A DNA stretch of 64,000 bases, taken from assembly GCA_018333605.1 (NCBI GenBank), contig JAGXSV010000022.1, positions 48,770-112,769 on the forward strand. The letters run 5' to 3'. How positions within the stretch are numbered: the first letter of the stretch is position 1; each line of letters starts with the position of its first letter. The notes beneath the pieces were generated by a model that ran no database searches, had not been told where the DNA came from, and was given only the letters and a program-made list of their open reading frames with translations. The position numbers and the translations under genes are program-made. The stretch comes from Hydrogenophaga sp. Its GTDB lineage: Bacteria > Pseudomonadota > Gammaproteobacteria > Burkholderiales > Burkholderiaceae_C. Shown here in pieces: positions 23,561 to 32,009 of this stretch.

Positions 23561-26251
23561 TCAAACAGCGCGGGCTTCGGTGTTGGTTTGCAGTTCCAGC
23601 GACACGTGGCGGACCTGGTGGTCGTCCGGGGCGCTGCGTTCTTGGAAGCCCAGCGACTTGGCAAGTTCCAGCATGCCGGTGTTGACACGCAGCACCGTGC
23701 CCACCAGGCGCTGCGTGCCGCGGGCGCGCAGGTGCTCGATCATTTTGCGCATGAGCCGGTGGCCCAGGCCACCGCCCTTCAGGTCGGAGCGCACGATGAC
23801 GCCGAACTCGGCCATTTCATTGTCCGGATCGACCGAGGCACGCACCGTGCCCAGGGTTTCCTCGCCACCGTTGGGCAGTGCCCGGGTGGCGACGAAGGCC
23901 ATTTCTCGGGCGTAGTCGATCTGCGTGAGCCGCGCCAGCTCGCTGTGTTCAATGCTGCGGCGGCTGTAAAACACGCGCAGCCGAATGTCTTCCGGGTCCA
24001 GCCGCTCCAGGAAGGTGCGGTGTTGCGCTTCGTCTTCCGGGCGAATGGGCCGCAGGGTGAGCGTCTCACCCTGCCACGCCCAGCTTTCCACCAGCTCTTG
24101 GGGGTAGGGCTGGATGGCGAAGTGGGCTGCACCCGCCGGGCGCGCGGCCGACACGCGCACCCGCGCGTCCAGCGCCACTGCGCCTTCGTGGTTGGCCAGC
24201 AGGGGGTTGATGTCCAGTTCAGCCAGTTCGGGCACGTCGGCCAGCAGTTGCGACACGGCCACCAGCACCTGGGCGATGGCGTCGATGTCGGCTGCGGGTT
24301 CGTCGCGGTAGCCTTTGAGCAGCTTGGCGATACGGGTGCGGTGGACTTGCGCCAGCGCCAGCGGGGTGTTCAGCGGGGGCAAGGCCAGCGCGCGGTCGGC
24401 CAGCACTTCCACCGCCGTGCCGCCGGCGCCAAACAAGATGACCGGGCCAAAAATGGGGTCTACGCTGGCACCGATGATGAGTTCGTGGGCGTGCTTTTTG
24501 CGCACCATGGGCTGCACGGTGAAGCCTTGCACGTCGGCGTCGGGCCGCAGTTCGCGCACACGATCCAGCATGGCGGTGCACACCTCGCGCAGCTCGCTGG
24601 CGCTGCCAATGTTCAGGCGCACGCCGCCCACGTCGCTCTTGTGGCTGATGGTGTGCGACAAAATTTTGACCACCACGGGGTAGCCCATGGTTGCGGCGGC
24701 GGCCACGGCGTCAGTGGGGTCGGTGCCGACGGTTCGGGTGGGCACCACCGGCAGGCCGGCGGCGGCCAGAAAGTCTTTGGCTTCGGGCTCGGTCAGCAGT
24801 TCGCGGCCGCTGCTGAGCACGGCGTCCACGATGGCGCGCAGACGCGGCAGGTCGACCGGCTGGGCGGCGCTGTGTGCGGGTGGGGTTTCCAGCAGCGCCT
24901 CCTGGTTCAGGCGGTAGGTGCGCAGAAAAGAAAATGCGCGCACCGCTTCTTCGGGGGTGTTGAAGTCGGGCACGCCGGCCTGGCGAAAGGTCTGACGGGC
25001 CTGGGCCACGGCAGCGTCGCCGAGCCAGCAGCCCAGCACGCGCCGGGGCTGCGCGGTGACTTGCGGCAGCAGCGCCTGCGCGATCTCGGCGCTGGGCACG
25101 ATGGCGGTGGGCGCATGGATGAAGAGTACGGCGCTGTCGGTCTCGTGCGAGAGCGCTTGCAGCGCCGCCTGGTAGCGCGCGGCCGGCGCGTCGCCAATGA
25201 TGTCCACCGGGTTGGCGCGAGACCAGTTGGCGGGCAACACCGCATCCAGCCGGGCCAGCAGGTCTTCGCTCAGCGGTGCCAGCGGCACGCCCTCCGTGGC
25301 AGCGGCGTCGGCCGCCATCACCCCGGCACCGCCGCCGTTGGTGAGCACGATGAGCTGGCCGGAGGGGCCATCGCGAAAGCGCGAGAGCGTCTCGGCCGCC
25401 AGAAACAGCTCGTGCAGCGTGTCGACACGCAGCATGCCGGCGCGGGCGATGGCTGCATCAAATACCGCGTCAGAGCCAGCGAGTGCGCCCGTGTGCGAGG
25501 CGGCGGCCTGCTGACCCGCAGCCGAGCGCCCGGCCTTGACCACGATCACCGGCTTGTTGCGGGCGGCGGCGCGCGCGGCCGACATGAACTTGGGCGAGGC
25601 GTCGATGCTTTCGATGTAGAGCAGGATGGAGCGGGTTTTGGGGTCGCTGCCCAGAAAGTCGAGCATGTCGCCAAAGTCGACATCGGCGCGTTCGCCGAGC
25701 GAGACGAAATGCGAAAACCCGATGCCGCGCGAGCCGGCCCAGTCGAGCATGGCCGTGACCAGCGCGCCCGACTGCGACACAAAAGCCAGGTCGCCCGGCA
25801 GCGCACCGATGTGGGCAAAGCTCGCGTTCAGGCCCATGTGCGGCACCAGCATGCCGATGCAGTTGGGGCCGAGAATGCGCAGCGTGTGCACCCGGGCGGC
25901 GTCCAGCATGGCCTGTTTCTGCGCTTTGTTGAGCCCGGCCGTGACGACGATGGCCGCCCGCGTGCCGCGCTCGCCGAGCGCGGCAATGAGTGGCGCCACG
26001 GTGTGGGCTGGTGTGCAGATCACGGCCAGGTCAGGCGCCTCGGGCAGGGCCTCGACGTTGCGGTAGGCGGTGGCGCCGCCCAGGCTGCGGTGCTTGGGGT
26101 TGACGGGGTAAAGACGGCCACGGTAGCCGCTGCTGCCGTCACCCAGCAGGTTGCGCCATACCGTGCCGCCCACGCTGCCTGGGCGTTCTGAGGCGCCAAA
26201 AACCGCCACCGAGGCGGGGGCAAACAGGGCGTCCAGGTTTCGGATGCTCAT
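23561..26251 (-). CDS. Protein lysine acetyltransferase Pat/PatZ-type (acyl-CoA synthetase-like plus GNAT)
   Basis: An 896-aa protein. Residues about 1-690 are an ADP-forming acyl-CoA synthetase-like part: CoA-binding domain (ASVAVFGASERPGSVGGTV), succinyl-CoA-ligase-like domains (FVSQSGALVTAMLDWA, ASHTGALAGSD) and an ATP-grasp domain (GYPVVVKILSHTISHKSDVGGV). The C-terminal 190 residues are a GNAT domain with the acetyl-CoA loop SDLKGGGLGHRLM. PatZ/Pat enzymes acetylate lysines such as that of acetyl-CoA synthetase; the first part usually senses acyl-CoA. It overlaps the DUF502 gene by 4 bases (ATGA), so both are in one operon. Confidence 0.85.
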   Translation of the reverse strand: MSIRNLDALFAPASVAVFGASERPGSVGGTVWRNLLGDGSSGYRGRLYPVNPKHRSLGGATAYRNVEALPEAPDLAVICTPAHTVAPLIAALGERGTRAAIVVTAGLNKAQKQAMLDAARVHTLRILGPNCIGMLVPHMGLNASFAHIGALPGDLAFVSQSGALVTAMLDWAGSRGIGFSHFVSLGERADVDFGDMLDFLGSDPKTRSILLYIESIDASPKFMSAARAAARNKPVIVVKAGRSAAGQQAAASHTGALAGSDAVFDAAIARAGMLRVDTLHELFLAAETLSRFRDGPSGQLIVLTNGGGAGVMAADAAATEGVPLAPLSEDLLARLDAVLPANWSRANPVDIIGDAPAARYQAALQALSHETDSAVLFIHAPTAIVPSAEIAQALLPQVTAQPRRVLGCWLGDAAVAQARQTFRQAGVPDFNTPEEAVRAFSFLRTYRLNQEALLETPPAHSAAQPVDLPRLRAIVDAVLSSGRELLTEPEAKDFLAAAGLPVVPTRTVGTDPTDAVAAAATMGYPVVVKILSHTISHKSDVGGVRLNIGSASELREVCTAMLDRVRELRPDADVQGFTVQPMVRKKHAHELIIGASVDPIFGPVILFGAGGTAVEVLADRALALPPLNTPLALAQVHRTRIAKLLKGYRDEPAADIDAIAQVLVAVSQLLADVPELAELDINPLLANHEGAVALDARVRVSAARPAGAAHFAIQPYPQELVESWAWQGETLTLRPIRPEDEAQHRTFLERLDPEDIRLRVFYSRRSIEHSELARLTQIDYAREMAFVATRALPNGGEETLGTVRASVDPDNEMAEFGVIVRSDLKGGGLGHRLMRKMIEHLRARGTQRLVGTVLRVNTGMLELAKSLGFQERSAPDDHQVRHVSLELQTNTEARAV

Positions 26252-26880
26252 GGCTCGGCGCTTTCTGGGGTGCTGGCCGTTGGGCCGATTTTTTCACTGC
26301 GGCTGGCCGACATGAAGGCGATCAGCGCCGAGCGCATGGCTTCCTCCACCGTCATGTCGATGGGGCTGGTCCAGCTGCGTGGCACAAACACGGTGTAACC
26401 GCCGATCATGTAGCCCATGGGCAGGTACACGGCCACGTGGTCTTCCAGCTCGCCCAGCCCCCGGGCCAGGCCTTTCATGGACTGGCGGGTGACCAGGCCC
26501 ACGGTGGACAGTTCGCCTCCGGGCATGCGCAGCAACACCACCTGCTGGGTGTCTTTTTCGTGCGGGGCGAAGTAGTCGGCAAAGTTTTTCAACGACGAGT
26601 AAATGCTCTTCACCACGGGCAGGTTGGTGAACGGCAGTTCCACCCAGGACAGCAGGCGCGCGGTGGCCGGCTGTGAAATGAAGAAGCCCAGCCCCACAAT
26701 CAGCCCGGCGCCCAGCACGATGCCCAGTCCGGGCAGGTAGAAGTCACCAATGACGGGCCGGATCAGGGCCATGGCCAGGCCCTCGGTCCAGCTGACGAAC
26801 AGGTACAAGACGTAGACCGTCAAAGCCAGGGGCAAGAACGTGATCAGACCGCGAAAGAAGTATTGGTAAATCGGTTTCAT
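26248..26880 (-). CDS. DUF502 family membrane protein
   Basis: A 210-aa protein with two N-terminal helices (YFFRGLITFLPLALTVYVLYLFV and GIVLGAGLIVGLGFF) and a soluble domain with the family sequence VELPFTNLPVVKSIYSSLKNF and VYLPMGYMIGGYTVFVPRSW. DUF502 is widespread in bacteria and plants (COV proteins), but its biochemical role is unknown. It is co-transcribed with the Pat-type acetyltransferase gene, whose start codon overlaps its stop. Confidence 0.85.
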   Translation of the reverse strand: MKPIYQYFFRGLITFLPLALTVYVLYLFVSWTEGLAMALIRPVIGDFYLPGLGIVLGAGLIVGLGFFISQPATARLLSWVELPFTNLPVVKSIYSSLKNFADYFAPHEKDTQQVVLLRMPGGELSTVGLVTRQSMKGLARGLGELEDHVAVYLPMGYMIGGYTVFVPRSWTSPIDMTVEEAMRSALIAFMSASRSEKIGPTASTPESAEP

Positions 26881-26990
26881 GGGAAGCTGTAAAAAAGCGG
26901 CGCGTCGAACGCGCGCAGCGGTTTCTCAGCATAGCAGCCGACTGCTGTTGCCGCATGACAGGCTGTGCCGCAGCGGCGCCGAGCCCGATT

Positions 26991-27637
26991 TCAGGGCGTG
27001 CCGCGCACCAGGTCGAGCGTGGCGGTCATGCGACCGGCAAACACCAGGTCGAGCTGTGCGCCGGTGCGGCTGTTGTTCACCGTGACGCCGGGTTGTCCGG
27101 CTGGTTGGGTGCCTTTCAGGCGCAGCAGGCCGTCGGGCCACTGAAAGGCCAGACGGGCCTGCATGGGCAGGTAGCCGTCGAGGTAGCGGCGCATCAGCGG
27201 CCCGGCGTGCAGGCGCCAGGTGTGTTCGTCTACCCGTTCCAGGGCTTGGAAGTGAGGTTGATGCAGGCGCTGCCGCCGCGCTTGACCTGGGTCAGTTCCA
27301 CCAGGTGGCCCTGCACCTGGGCGCGCTCCACGCCCTCGGTGGACGCAATTTCAATGCGCTGCATCCGCTGGGGGTTGAAGGCGATCACGATCTTGTCGTT
27401 CGGGTCCAGCTGGTGGTGGCAGGTGCTCAGCCGCACCACGCCGCTGCTCAGGCTGTCGCCGCTGATCGCCACCCGCGAAGCGCAGTGGTAAGCGCCGGGG
27501 TCGGGGCGTTCGCTCAAAAAGCGCAACTCGCCCGCCGGCGCCACGTCGGACAGTTCCAGCGCCTGCGCCGCCAGGGGCAGGGCGAAAACCAACAGCAACA
27601 GCGGGCGATACAGTCGATCGGGGTGGGCAAGGGCCAT
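26991..27637 (-). pseudogene. Hypothetical exported protein interrupted by a frameshift
   Basis: Reading from ATG 27637 (GGAG upstream) gives a signal peptide (LYRPLLLLVFALPLAAQALE) and a Cys-containing domain (YHCASRV, CHHQLDPNDK) up to INLTSKPWNG and a stop at 27230. Shifting frame near 27252 continues smoothly as FQALERVDEHTWRLHAGPLM, then YLDGYLPMQARLAFQWPDGL, ending LDLVRGTP at 26991. The joined product would be about 215 residues. A single missing base in the CTCACTTCC stretch explains the break. No family was recognised. It may be a decayed gene or a sequence error. Confidence 0.7.
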
Positions 27638-27783
27638 GGCAGGCTCCAGAAAATGCTTGCAACCGGGGGGCTTGTCCCCATGTAATACGGGTTTGGGCTT
27701 CTGAACGGTCCGTTGTTGGACAAATCGGCTCGCCTTGTGTCGATCATTGTGGAACTCCACTGGCCCGTCGGGCTCTTTCTACC

Positions 27784-28164
27784 ATGAATGGTTTTTCTGA
27801 TTTTCTGGGCCGTGTGGTCAGCGGCATTGTCAAACTGGTGTTTGGTCTGGCGCTTGCCATCTTTGTGCTGAGCCTGCTCCTGGCGGTGCTGGCCGTGGTG
27901 CTGGTGGCTTCGGTGTGGTCGCTGCTGACCGGTCGCAAGCCCGCGCCGGTGGTCATGTTCAACCATTTCCGCCAGACTTCGCAGCGTTACGCCGGTGGCG
28001 TCTGGTCCGGGCGTCCCGGAGCCGGCCATCGCGCTGGGCGAGGGGCCGATCTGGGCGACGTGGTGGACGTTCAGGCCCATGAAGTGCCTGAGCCTGCAGC
28101 CTCCGGTAGTGTCGGCGGTGCACCGCGTTCGGTGCACGACCCGGTGGTGCGCACGTTGCCTTGA
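27784..28164 (+). CDS. Hypothetical membrane protein
   Basis: A 126-aa protein starting MNGFSDFLGRVVSGIVKLVFGLALAIF with one long or two tight membrane helices up to about residue 50, then a polar, Gly/Arg/Ala-rich tail with no visible domain. Divergent from the interrupted exported protein (146 bp apart) and convergent with rsmI. Codon use is ordinary for the window. No family or function is recognised. Confidence 0.5.
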   Translation: MNGFSDFLGRVVSGIVKLVFGLALAIFVLSLLLAVLAVVLVASVWSLLTGRKPAPVVMFNHFRQTSQRYAGGVWSGRPGAGHRAGRGADLGDVVDVQAHEVPEPAASGSVGGAPRSVHDPVVRTLP

Positions 28165-28212
28165 AACGGCGGCATCTGTGGCGCTTTTATGCCTGCAGAT
28201 AATGACGACCGT

Positions 28213-29148
28213 TCAGTCTTCTTCAGCCTGTCGGTTTTTTCGCTGGGTCAGTGCCGTTTCGTACAAGGTGTTGCGCGGCTGGCCGGTGATCTCGGCACAC
28301 AGTTTCACGGCGGTTTTCAACGGCAACTCGGCCAGCAACACGTCCAGGGTGCGCTGGGTGGCGGTGTCCAGCGTGCCCGGGCCGGCCTTGTCGGCCGCTT
28401 GCGGGTGCACCAGCAGCACAAATTCGCCGCGCGTGCGGTGGGTGTTGGCCTGCAGCCAGGCCGGGAACGACTCGGCGCTCAGGTGCGCCACCTCTTCAAA
28501 CTGCTTGGTCAGCTCGCGCCCCACGGTCAGCATGCGTTCGCCCAGGGCGGCCAGGTCTTTGGCCAGGGCTTCGATGCGGTGCGGCGCTTCCAGCAGCACG
28601 CAGGCCCGCGTGTCGTCGGCGATGTGCTGCACCTCGCGCTGGCGCTCGGCTGCTTTGGGCGACAAAAAACCGGCGAACACAAACCGGCCATCCCAGCCGC
28701 CGGTGCGGGGCGAGCCCGCCACGCTCAACAGCGCGGTGATGCTGCTCGCGCCCGGAATGGGCACGCAGCGCAGGCCCGCCGCCGTCACGGCCGACACCAG
28801 GCGTGCCCCGGGGTCGCTCACGCCGGGGGTGCCGGCGTCGCTCACATAGGCCACGCGCTGGCCTGCCTGCAGGCGTTGCACCACGGTTTGCGCAGCCTCG
28901 GCCTCGTTGTGTTCGTGCAGCGCCAGCAGCGGCTTGTGCAGCCCGTAGCCCTGCAGCAGACCGGCGGTGTGGCGCGTGTCCTCGCAGGCCACGGTGTCGG
29001 CCAGCGACAGCACCTGCACAGCACGCAGTCCGATGTCGGCCAGGTTGCCGATGGGGGTGGCGACCATGTAGAGCGCGCCCTGCGGATAATGCTGGTGAGC
29101 GGCTGCCTCGCGTGCGGCGGCCAACAGGGATGGGGTACTTGCAGACAA
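28213..29148 (-). CDS. rsmI: 16S rRNA (cytidine 1402-2'-O)-methyltransferase RsmI
   Basis: A 311-aa tetrapyrrole-methylase-fold enzyme that 2'-O-methylates C1402 in the ribosomal P site. Family motifs: LYMVATPIGNLADIGLRA, ACEDTRHTAGLL, YVSDAGTPGVSDPGARLV, PIPGASSITALLS and VLLEAPHRI. The start is a TTG at 29148, whose first base is also the first base of the divergent yraN ATG. Homologues have a similar 20-30 residue N-terminal lead before the first beta strand, which supports a start near here. The gene is divergent from yraN-diaA-dolP, a conserved neighbourhood. Confidence 0.9.
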   Translation of the reverse strand: MSASTPSLLAAAREAAAHQHYPQGALYMVATPIGNLADIGLRAVQVLSLADTVACEDTRHTAGLLQGYGLHKPLLALHEHNEAEAAQTVVQRLQAGQRVAYVSDAGTPGVSDPGARLVSAVTAAGLRCVPIPGASSITALLSVAGSPRTGGWDGRFVFAGFLSPKAAERQREVQHIADDTRACVLLEAPHRIEALAKDLAALGERMLTVGRELTKQFEEVAHLSAESFPAWLQANTHRTRGEFVLLVHPQAADKAGPGTLDTATQRTLDVLLAELPLKTAVKLCAEITGQPRNTLYETALTQRKNRQAEED

Positions 29149-29603
29149 TGTGGTTTTCCAGAAAACAGGGGGCGCCAGAGTCGCAGCCCAACCGGCCCGC
29201 GCGGCCCACCACCAAGGGCATGGGTGACGCCGCAGAAGACATGGCGTTGGCGCATTTGCAACGCCACGGTCTGGCGCTGGTGCAGCGCAATTTCAAAACC
29301 TCGGGCCGGGGCGGCGGCGAGGTCGATTTGATTATGCGCGAGCCCGACGGCACGCTGGTGTTCGTCGAAGTGCGCCAACGCGGCAGCACCCGCCAAGGCG
29401 GGGCGGGTGCCAGTATCACCGCCACCAAACAGCGCCGCATTGTGCTGGCGGCACGGCACTTTTTGCTGCGGCTCGGATCAGAACCCCCATGCCGGTTTGA
29501 TGTGGTGCTGATACAGGGGCAGCTGGCGCCGCCAGCCGGGGCGGCAGGGCTTCTGCACATCGACTGGCTGCGTGCAGCTTTCGATGCGTCCGCAAGCTTT
29601 TGA
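29148..29603 (+). CDS. yraN: YraN family (UPF0102) nuclease-fold protein
   Basis: A 151-aa protein of the UPF0102 family with a restriction-endonuclease-like fold: GDAAEDMALAHLQRHGLALVQRNF, then GGGEVDLIMREPDGTLVFVEVRQR, which contains the E-x-D and E-V-R residues of the putative active site. The family is near-universal but its function is unsettled; genomic linkage suggests RNA modification or division-related roles. ATG 29148 is used, with 29130 as alternative. It sits next to rsmI and upstream of the SIS-domain gene, as in E. coli. Confidence 0.85.
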   Translation: MWFSRKQGAPESQPNRPARPTTKGMGDAAEDMALAHLQRHGLALVQRNFKTSGRGGGEVDLIMREPDGTLVFVEVRQRGSTRQGGAGASITATKQRRIVLAARHFLLRLGSEPPCRFDVVLIQGQLAPPAGAAGLLHIDWLRAAFDASASF

Positions 29604-29631
29604 TCCACCCCCTGACCGCTATGATCACCCC

Positions 29632-30252
29632 ATGCTTTTGCAACGAATACAACAACAATTCATCGACAGTGCCGACCTGAAGTACCAGTGTGCGCAGTCA
29701 CTTGCCCCGGTGGTCGAGGCGGGCACCATGGCGGTCTTGGTCAGTGTCACGGGCGGCGGCAAGGTGCTGGCCTGCGGCAACGGTGCATCGGCTGCTGCGG
29801 CGCAGCACTTTGCGGCCAGCTTCATGGGCCGCTACGACCGCGAACGCCCCGAACTGGCCGCGTTTTCGCTCTCGGCCGACGCCGCCGTGCTCACCGGCAT
29901 TGCCAACGACTTTGATGCCCGTGCCGTGTACGCCCGACAGGTGCGCGCGCTGGGCCAGGCGGGTGACGTGTTGCTGGTGTTGTCCACCAGCGGCAATTCA
30001 GGCAACCTGCTGGCCGCAGTGGAAGCGGCGCACGAGCGCGACATGACTGTGGTGGCCCTCACCGGCGGGCGCGGTGGCCGGCTGGCGCAAATGCTGCGCG
30101 ATACCGATGTGCTGGTGTGTGTGCCCCACGACGTGCCCGCCCGGATTCTGGAGGTGCATCACATGGTGTTGCACTGTATTTGCGACGGTGTGGATGCCCA
30201 ACTGCTGGGCCTGCCCGACGTGTTGAGCAACGAACAGGAGAGTCCTGCATGA
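29632..30252 (+). CDS. SIS-domain protein, DiaA/GmhA type
   Basis: A 206-aa sugar-isomerase (SIS) domain protein: ACGNGASAAAAQHFAASFMGRYDRERP, LVLSTSGNSGNLLAAVEAA and VVALTGGRGGRLAQML. GmhA-type enzymes isomerise sedoheptulose 7-phosphate for LPS core heptose. DiaA, its paralogue encoded between yraN and yraP in E. coli, instead regulates DnaA oligomerisation at oriC. The gene order yraN, this gene, dolP argues for a DiaA-type protein, but catalytic residues are not clearly lost, so both remain possible. Its stop overlaps the dolP start (ATGA). Confidence 0.8.
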   Translation: MLLQRIQQQFIDSADLKYQCAQSLAPVVEAGTMAVLVSVTGGGKVLACGNGASAAAAQHFAASFMGRYDRERPELAAFSLSADAAVLTGIANDFDARAVYARQVRALGQAGDVLLVLSTSGNSGNLLAAVEAAHERDMTVVALTGGRGGRLAQMLRDTDVLVCVPHDVPARILEVHHMVLHCICDGVDAQLLGLPDVLSNEQESPA

Positions 30253-30908
30253 TGTCTTTGAAGCCAAACCGCTGGAGCCGCGTTGCGGCCACCACCCTGA
30301 CCGCGGTGCTGCTTGGTGCTGCGGTGTCGGCCTGCGCCCCCCTGATTGTGGGTGGCGCCATGACCGGCGCTTTGGTGGCCACCGACCGTCGCACCTCGGG
30401 CGCCCAACTGGAAGACAAGGGCATTGAGTTGCGTGCGGCCAACCGCCTGCGCGAGCGAATCGGCCAGCGCGGCAATGTGTCGGTCACCAGCTACAACCGC
30501 CAGGTGCTGTTGACCGGCGAGGTGGCCAGCGAGCAAGACAAGGCGCTGGCCGAAACCATTGTGGCGGGCGTTGAAAACGTGCGCAGCATCGTCAACGAGC
30601 TGGGTGTTTTGGGCGCCTCTTCGCTTACCCAGCGCTCGTCAGACACCTTGGTGACTGGTCGGGTGAAGGCCGCCATGATCGATGCCCGCGACCTGTCGGC
30701 GTCTGCCGTGAAAGTGGTCACCAGCCGCGGCACGGTGTACCTGATGGGCCGCCTGACCCAGCGCGAAGCCGACCGCGCCACCGAAATCACCCGCAACACC
30801 CAGGGCGTTCAGCGCGTGGTGCGGGTGCTGGAAATCATCAGTGAAGAAGAGTTGGCCCGCCTGCTGCCCAAGCCGTCTCAAAACGAAAAAGCGGCGCCCG
30901 CCAAGTAA
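30249..30908 (+). CDS. DolP/YraP-like dual BON-domain lipoprotein
   Basis: A 219-aa outer-membrane lipoprotein. The lipobox SACAPL follows a short hydrophobic segment, and two BON domains follow (NVSVTSYNRQVLLTGEV... NVRSIVNELGV and VKVVTSRGTVYLMGRLTQREADRATEI...VVRVLEII). In E. coli, DolP binds anionic phospholipids, localises to division sites and supports outer-membrane integrity and BAM. A Lys/Ala-rich tail ends the protein. It overlaps the previous gene by 4 bases, so the yraN-diaA-dolP set is one transcription unit. Confidence 0.85.
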   Translation: MMSLKPNRWSRVAATTLTAVLLGAAVSACAPLIVGGAMTGALVATDRRTSGAQLEDKGIELRAANRLRERIGQRGNVSVTSYNRQVLLTGEVASEQDKALAETIVAGVENVRSIVNELGVLGASSLTQRSSDTLVTGRVKAAMIDARDLSASAVKVVTSRGTVYLMGRLTQREADRATEITRNTQGVQRVVRVLEIISEEELARLLPKPSQNEKAAPAK

Positions 30909-30981
30909 GCCCAAGGGCCTCGCAGCGCAGGTCCCGGCAGCACCGGCGTGAGCCGGCGCCCAGCGCGCACAACCGGGGGAT

Positions 30982-31884
30982 TTACCTCAGTCTTTTGATC
31001 AGGCTGGACGTGTCCAGCCGCTGGCCGCCCATGGCTTGCACGTCGGCGTAAAACTGGTCCACCAGTGCCGTCACCGGCAGGCGGGCGCCGTTGCGCCGGG
31101 CCTCTTCCAGCACCAGACCCAGGTCTTTGCGCATCCAGTCCACGGCGAAACCGAAATCAAACTGGTCAGCCACCATGGTCTTCCCTCGGTTGTCGAGCTG
31201 CCAGCTTTGTGCGGCGCCTTTGCCGATCACGTCCAGCACCTGGTTCATGTCCAGCCCGGCCTTCTGACCGAAGGCGATCGCTTCTGACAGGCCTTGTACC
31301 AGTCCGGCAATGCAGATCTGGTTGACCATTTTGGTCAGCTGACCGGCGCCGCTGGATCCCATGAGGGTGAAGGCGCGCGCAAACGCCAGCGCCACCGGTG
31401 TAACGGATTCAAACACCTGCTCGTCGCCACCGCACATCACGGTCAGGGCGCCGTTTTGCGCACCGGCCTGACCGCCCGAGACGGGTGCGTCGATGAACGA
31501 CAGGCCCAGGTTTTTGGCCGCACCGTACAACTCGCGCGCCACGTTGGCCGACGCTGTGGTGTGGTCCACGAGCACGGCACCCGGCTGCATGCCGGCGAAA
31601 GCGCCCTGGGCGCCCAGCGTGATGGCGCGCAGGTCGTCGTCGTTGCCGACACAGGCAAACACGATGTCCGCGCCCATTGCCGCCTCGCGCGGCGTGCTCC
31701 TGGCGGCGCCACCAAACTCGGTGACCCAGGCCTGGGCCTTGGCCGGTGAGCGGTTGTAGACCGTCACCGCGTGCCCGGCCTTCGCCAGATGCCCGGCCAT
31801 CGGAAAACCCATGACACCCAGACCCAGGAACGCGACCTTTTTCGGCGCAACGGATTCGTAGGTTTTGGTGGCGATGCTGCTCAT
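30982..31884 (-). CDS. NAD(P)-dependent beta-hydroxyacid dehydrogenase (3-hydroxyisobutyrate / tartronate semialdehyde reductase type)
   Basis: A 300-aa enzyme with an N-terminal Rossmann domain (VAFLGLGVMGFPMAGHLAKAGHAVTVYNRSPAKA) and a helical C-terminal domain. The family substrate motif reads FIDAPVSGGQAGAQNGALTVM, and the catalytic Lys lies in GAGQLTKMVNQICIAGLVQGLSEA. Asn after the Rossmann strand (YNRS) suggests NADP preference, though NAD is possible. Reactions in this family include 3-hydroxyisobutyrate oxidation and reduction of tartronate semialdehyde. No glyoxylate-pathway genes adjoin, so the substrate remains undefined. Confidence 0.85.
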   Translation of the reverse strand: MSSIATKTYESVAPKKVAFLGLGVMGFPMAGHLAKAGHAVTVYNRSPAKAQAWVTEFGGAARSTPREAAMGADIVFACVGNDDDLRAITLGAQGAFAGMQPGAVLVDHTTASANVARELYGAAKNLGLSFIDAPVSGGQAGAQNGALTVMCGGDEQVFESVTPVALAFARAFTLMGSSGAGQLTKMVNQICIAGLVQGLSEAIAFGQKAGLDMNQVLDVIGKGAAQSWQLDNRGKTMVADQFDFGFAVDWMRKDLGLVLEEARRNGARLPVTALVDQFYADVQAMGGQRLDTSSLIKRLR

Positions 31885-31930
31885 GGTGGATATCCTGCAG
31901 GAGAGAGGGGGCGTTGTTCCGGAACGCGGT

Positions 31931-32005
31931 GGAACCGGCTTTGCCGGACCACTCGCGTGGCCCCCTTGAGGGGGTGAGGCGCCCTTCGGCGCGGCGCGGG
32001 GGTGT
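31931..32005. repeat. Dispersed GC-rich element (family C), copy 2
   Basis: GGAACCGGCTTTGCCGGACC, GGCCCCCTTGAGGGGGTGAG and CGCCCTTCGGCGCGGCGCGG are consecutive hairpins between the dehydrogenase start and the pilU stop. It matches the layout of copies at 22811 and 62424. Confidence 0.6.
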
Positions 32006-32009
32006 TTCT

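Noticed and set aside
23399-26191. 930-aa plus-strand ORF opposite the Pat-type acetyltransferase gene
   Set aside because: It is a third-position GC shadow of a clearly recognised minus-strand gene; its sequence is Gly/His/Arg/Gln-rich without any domain.
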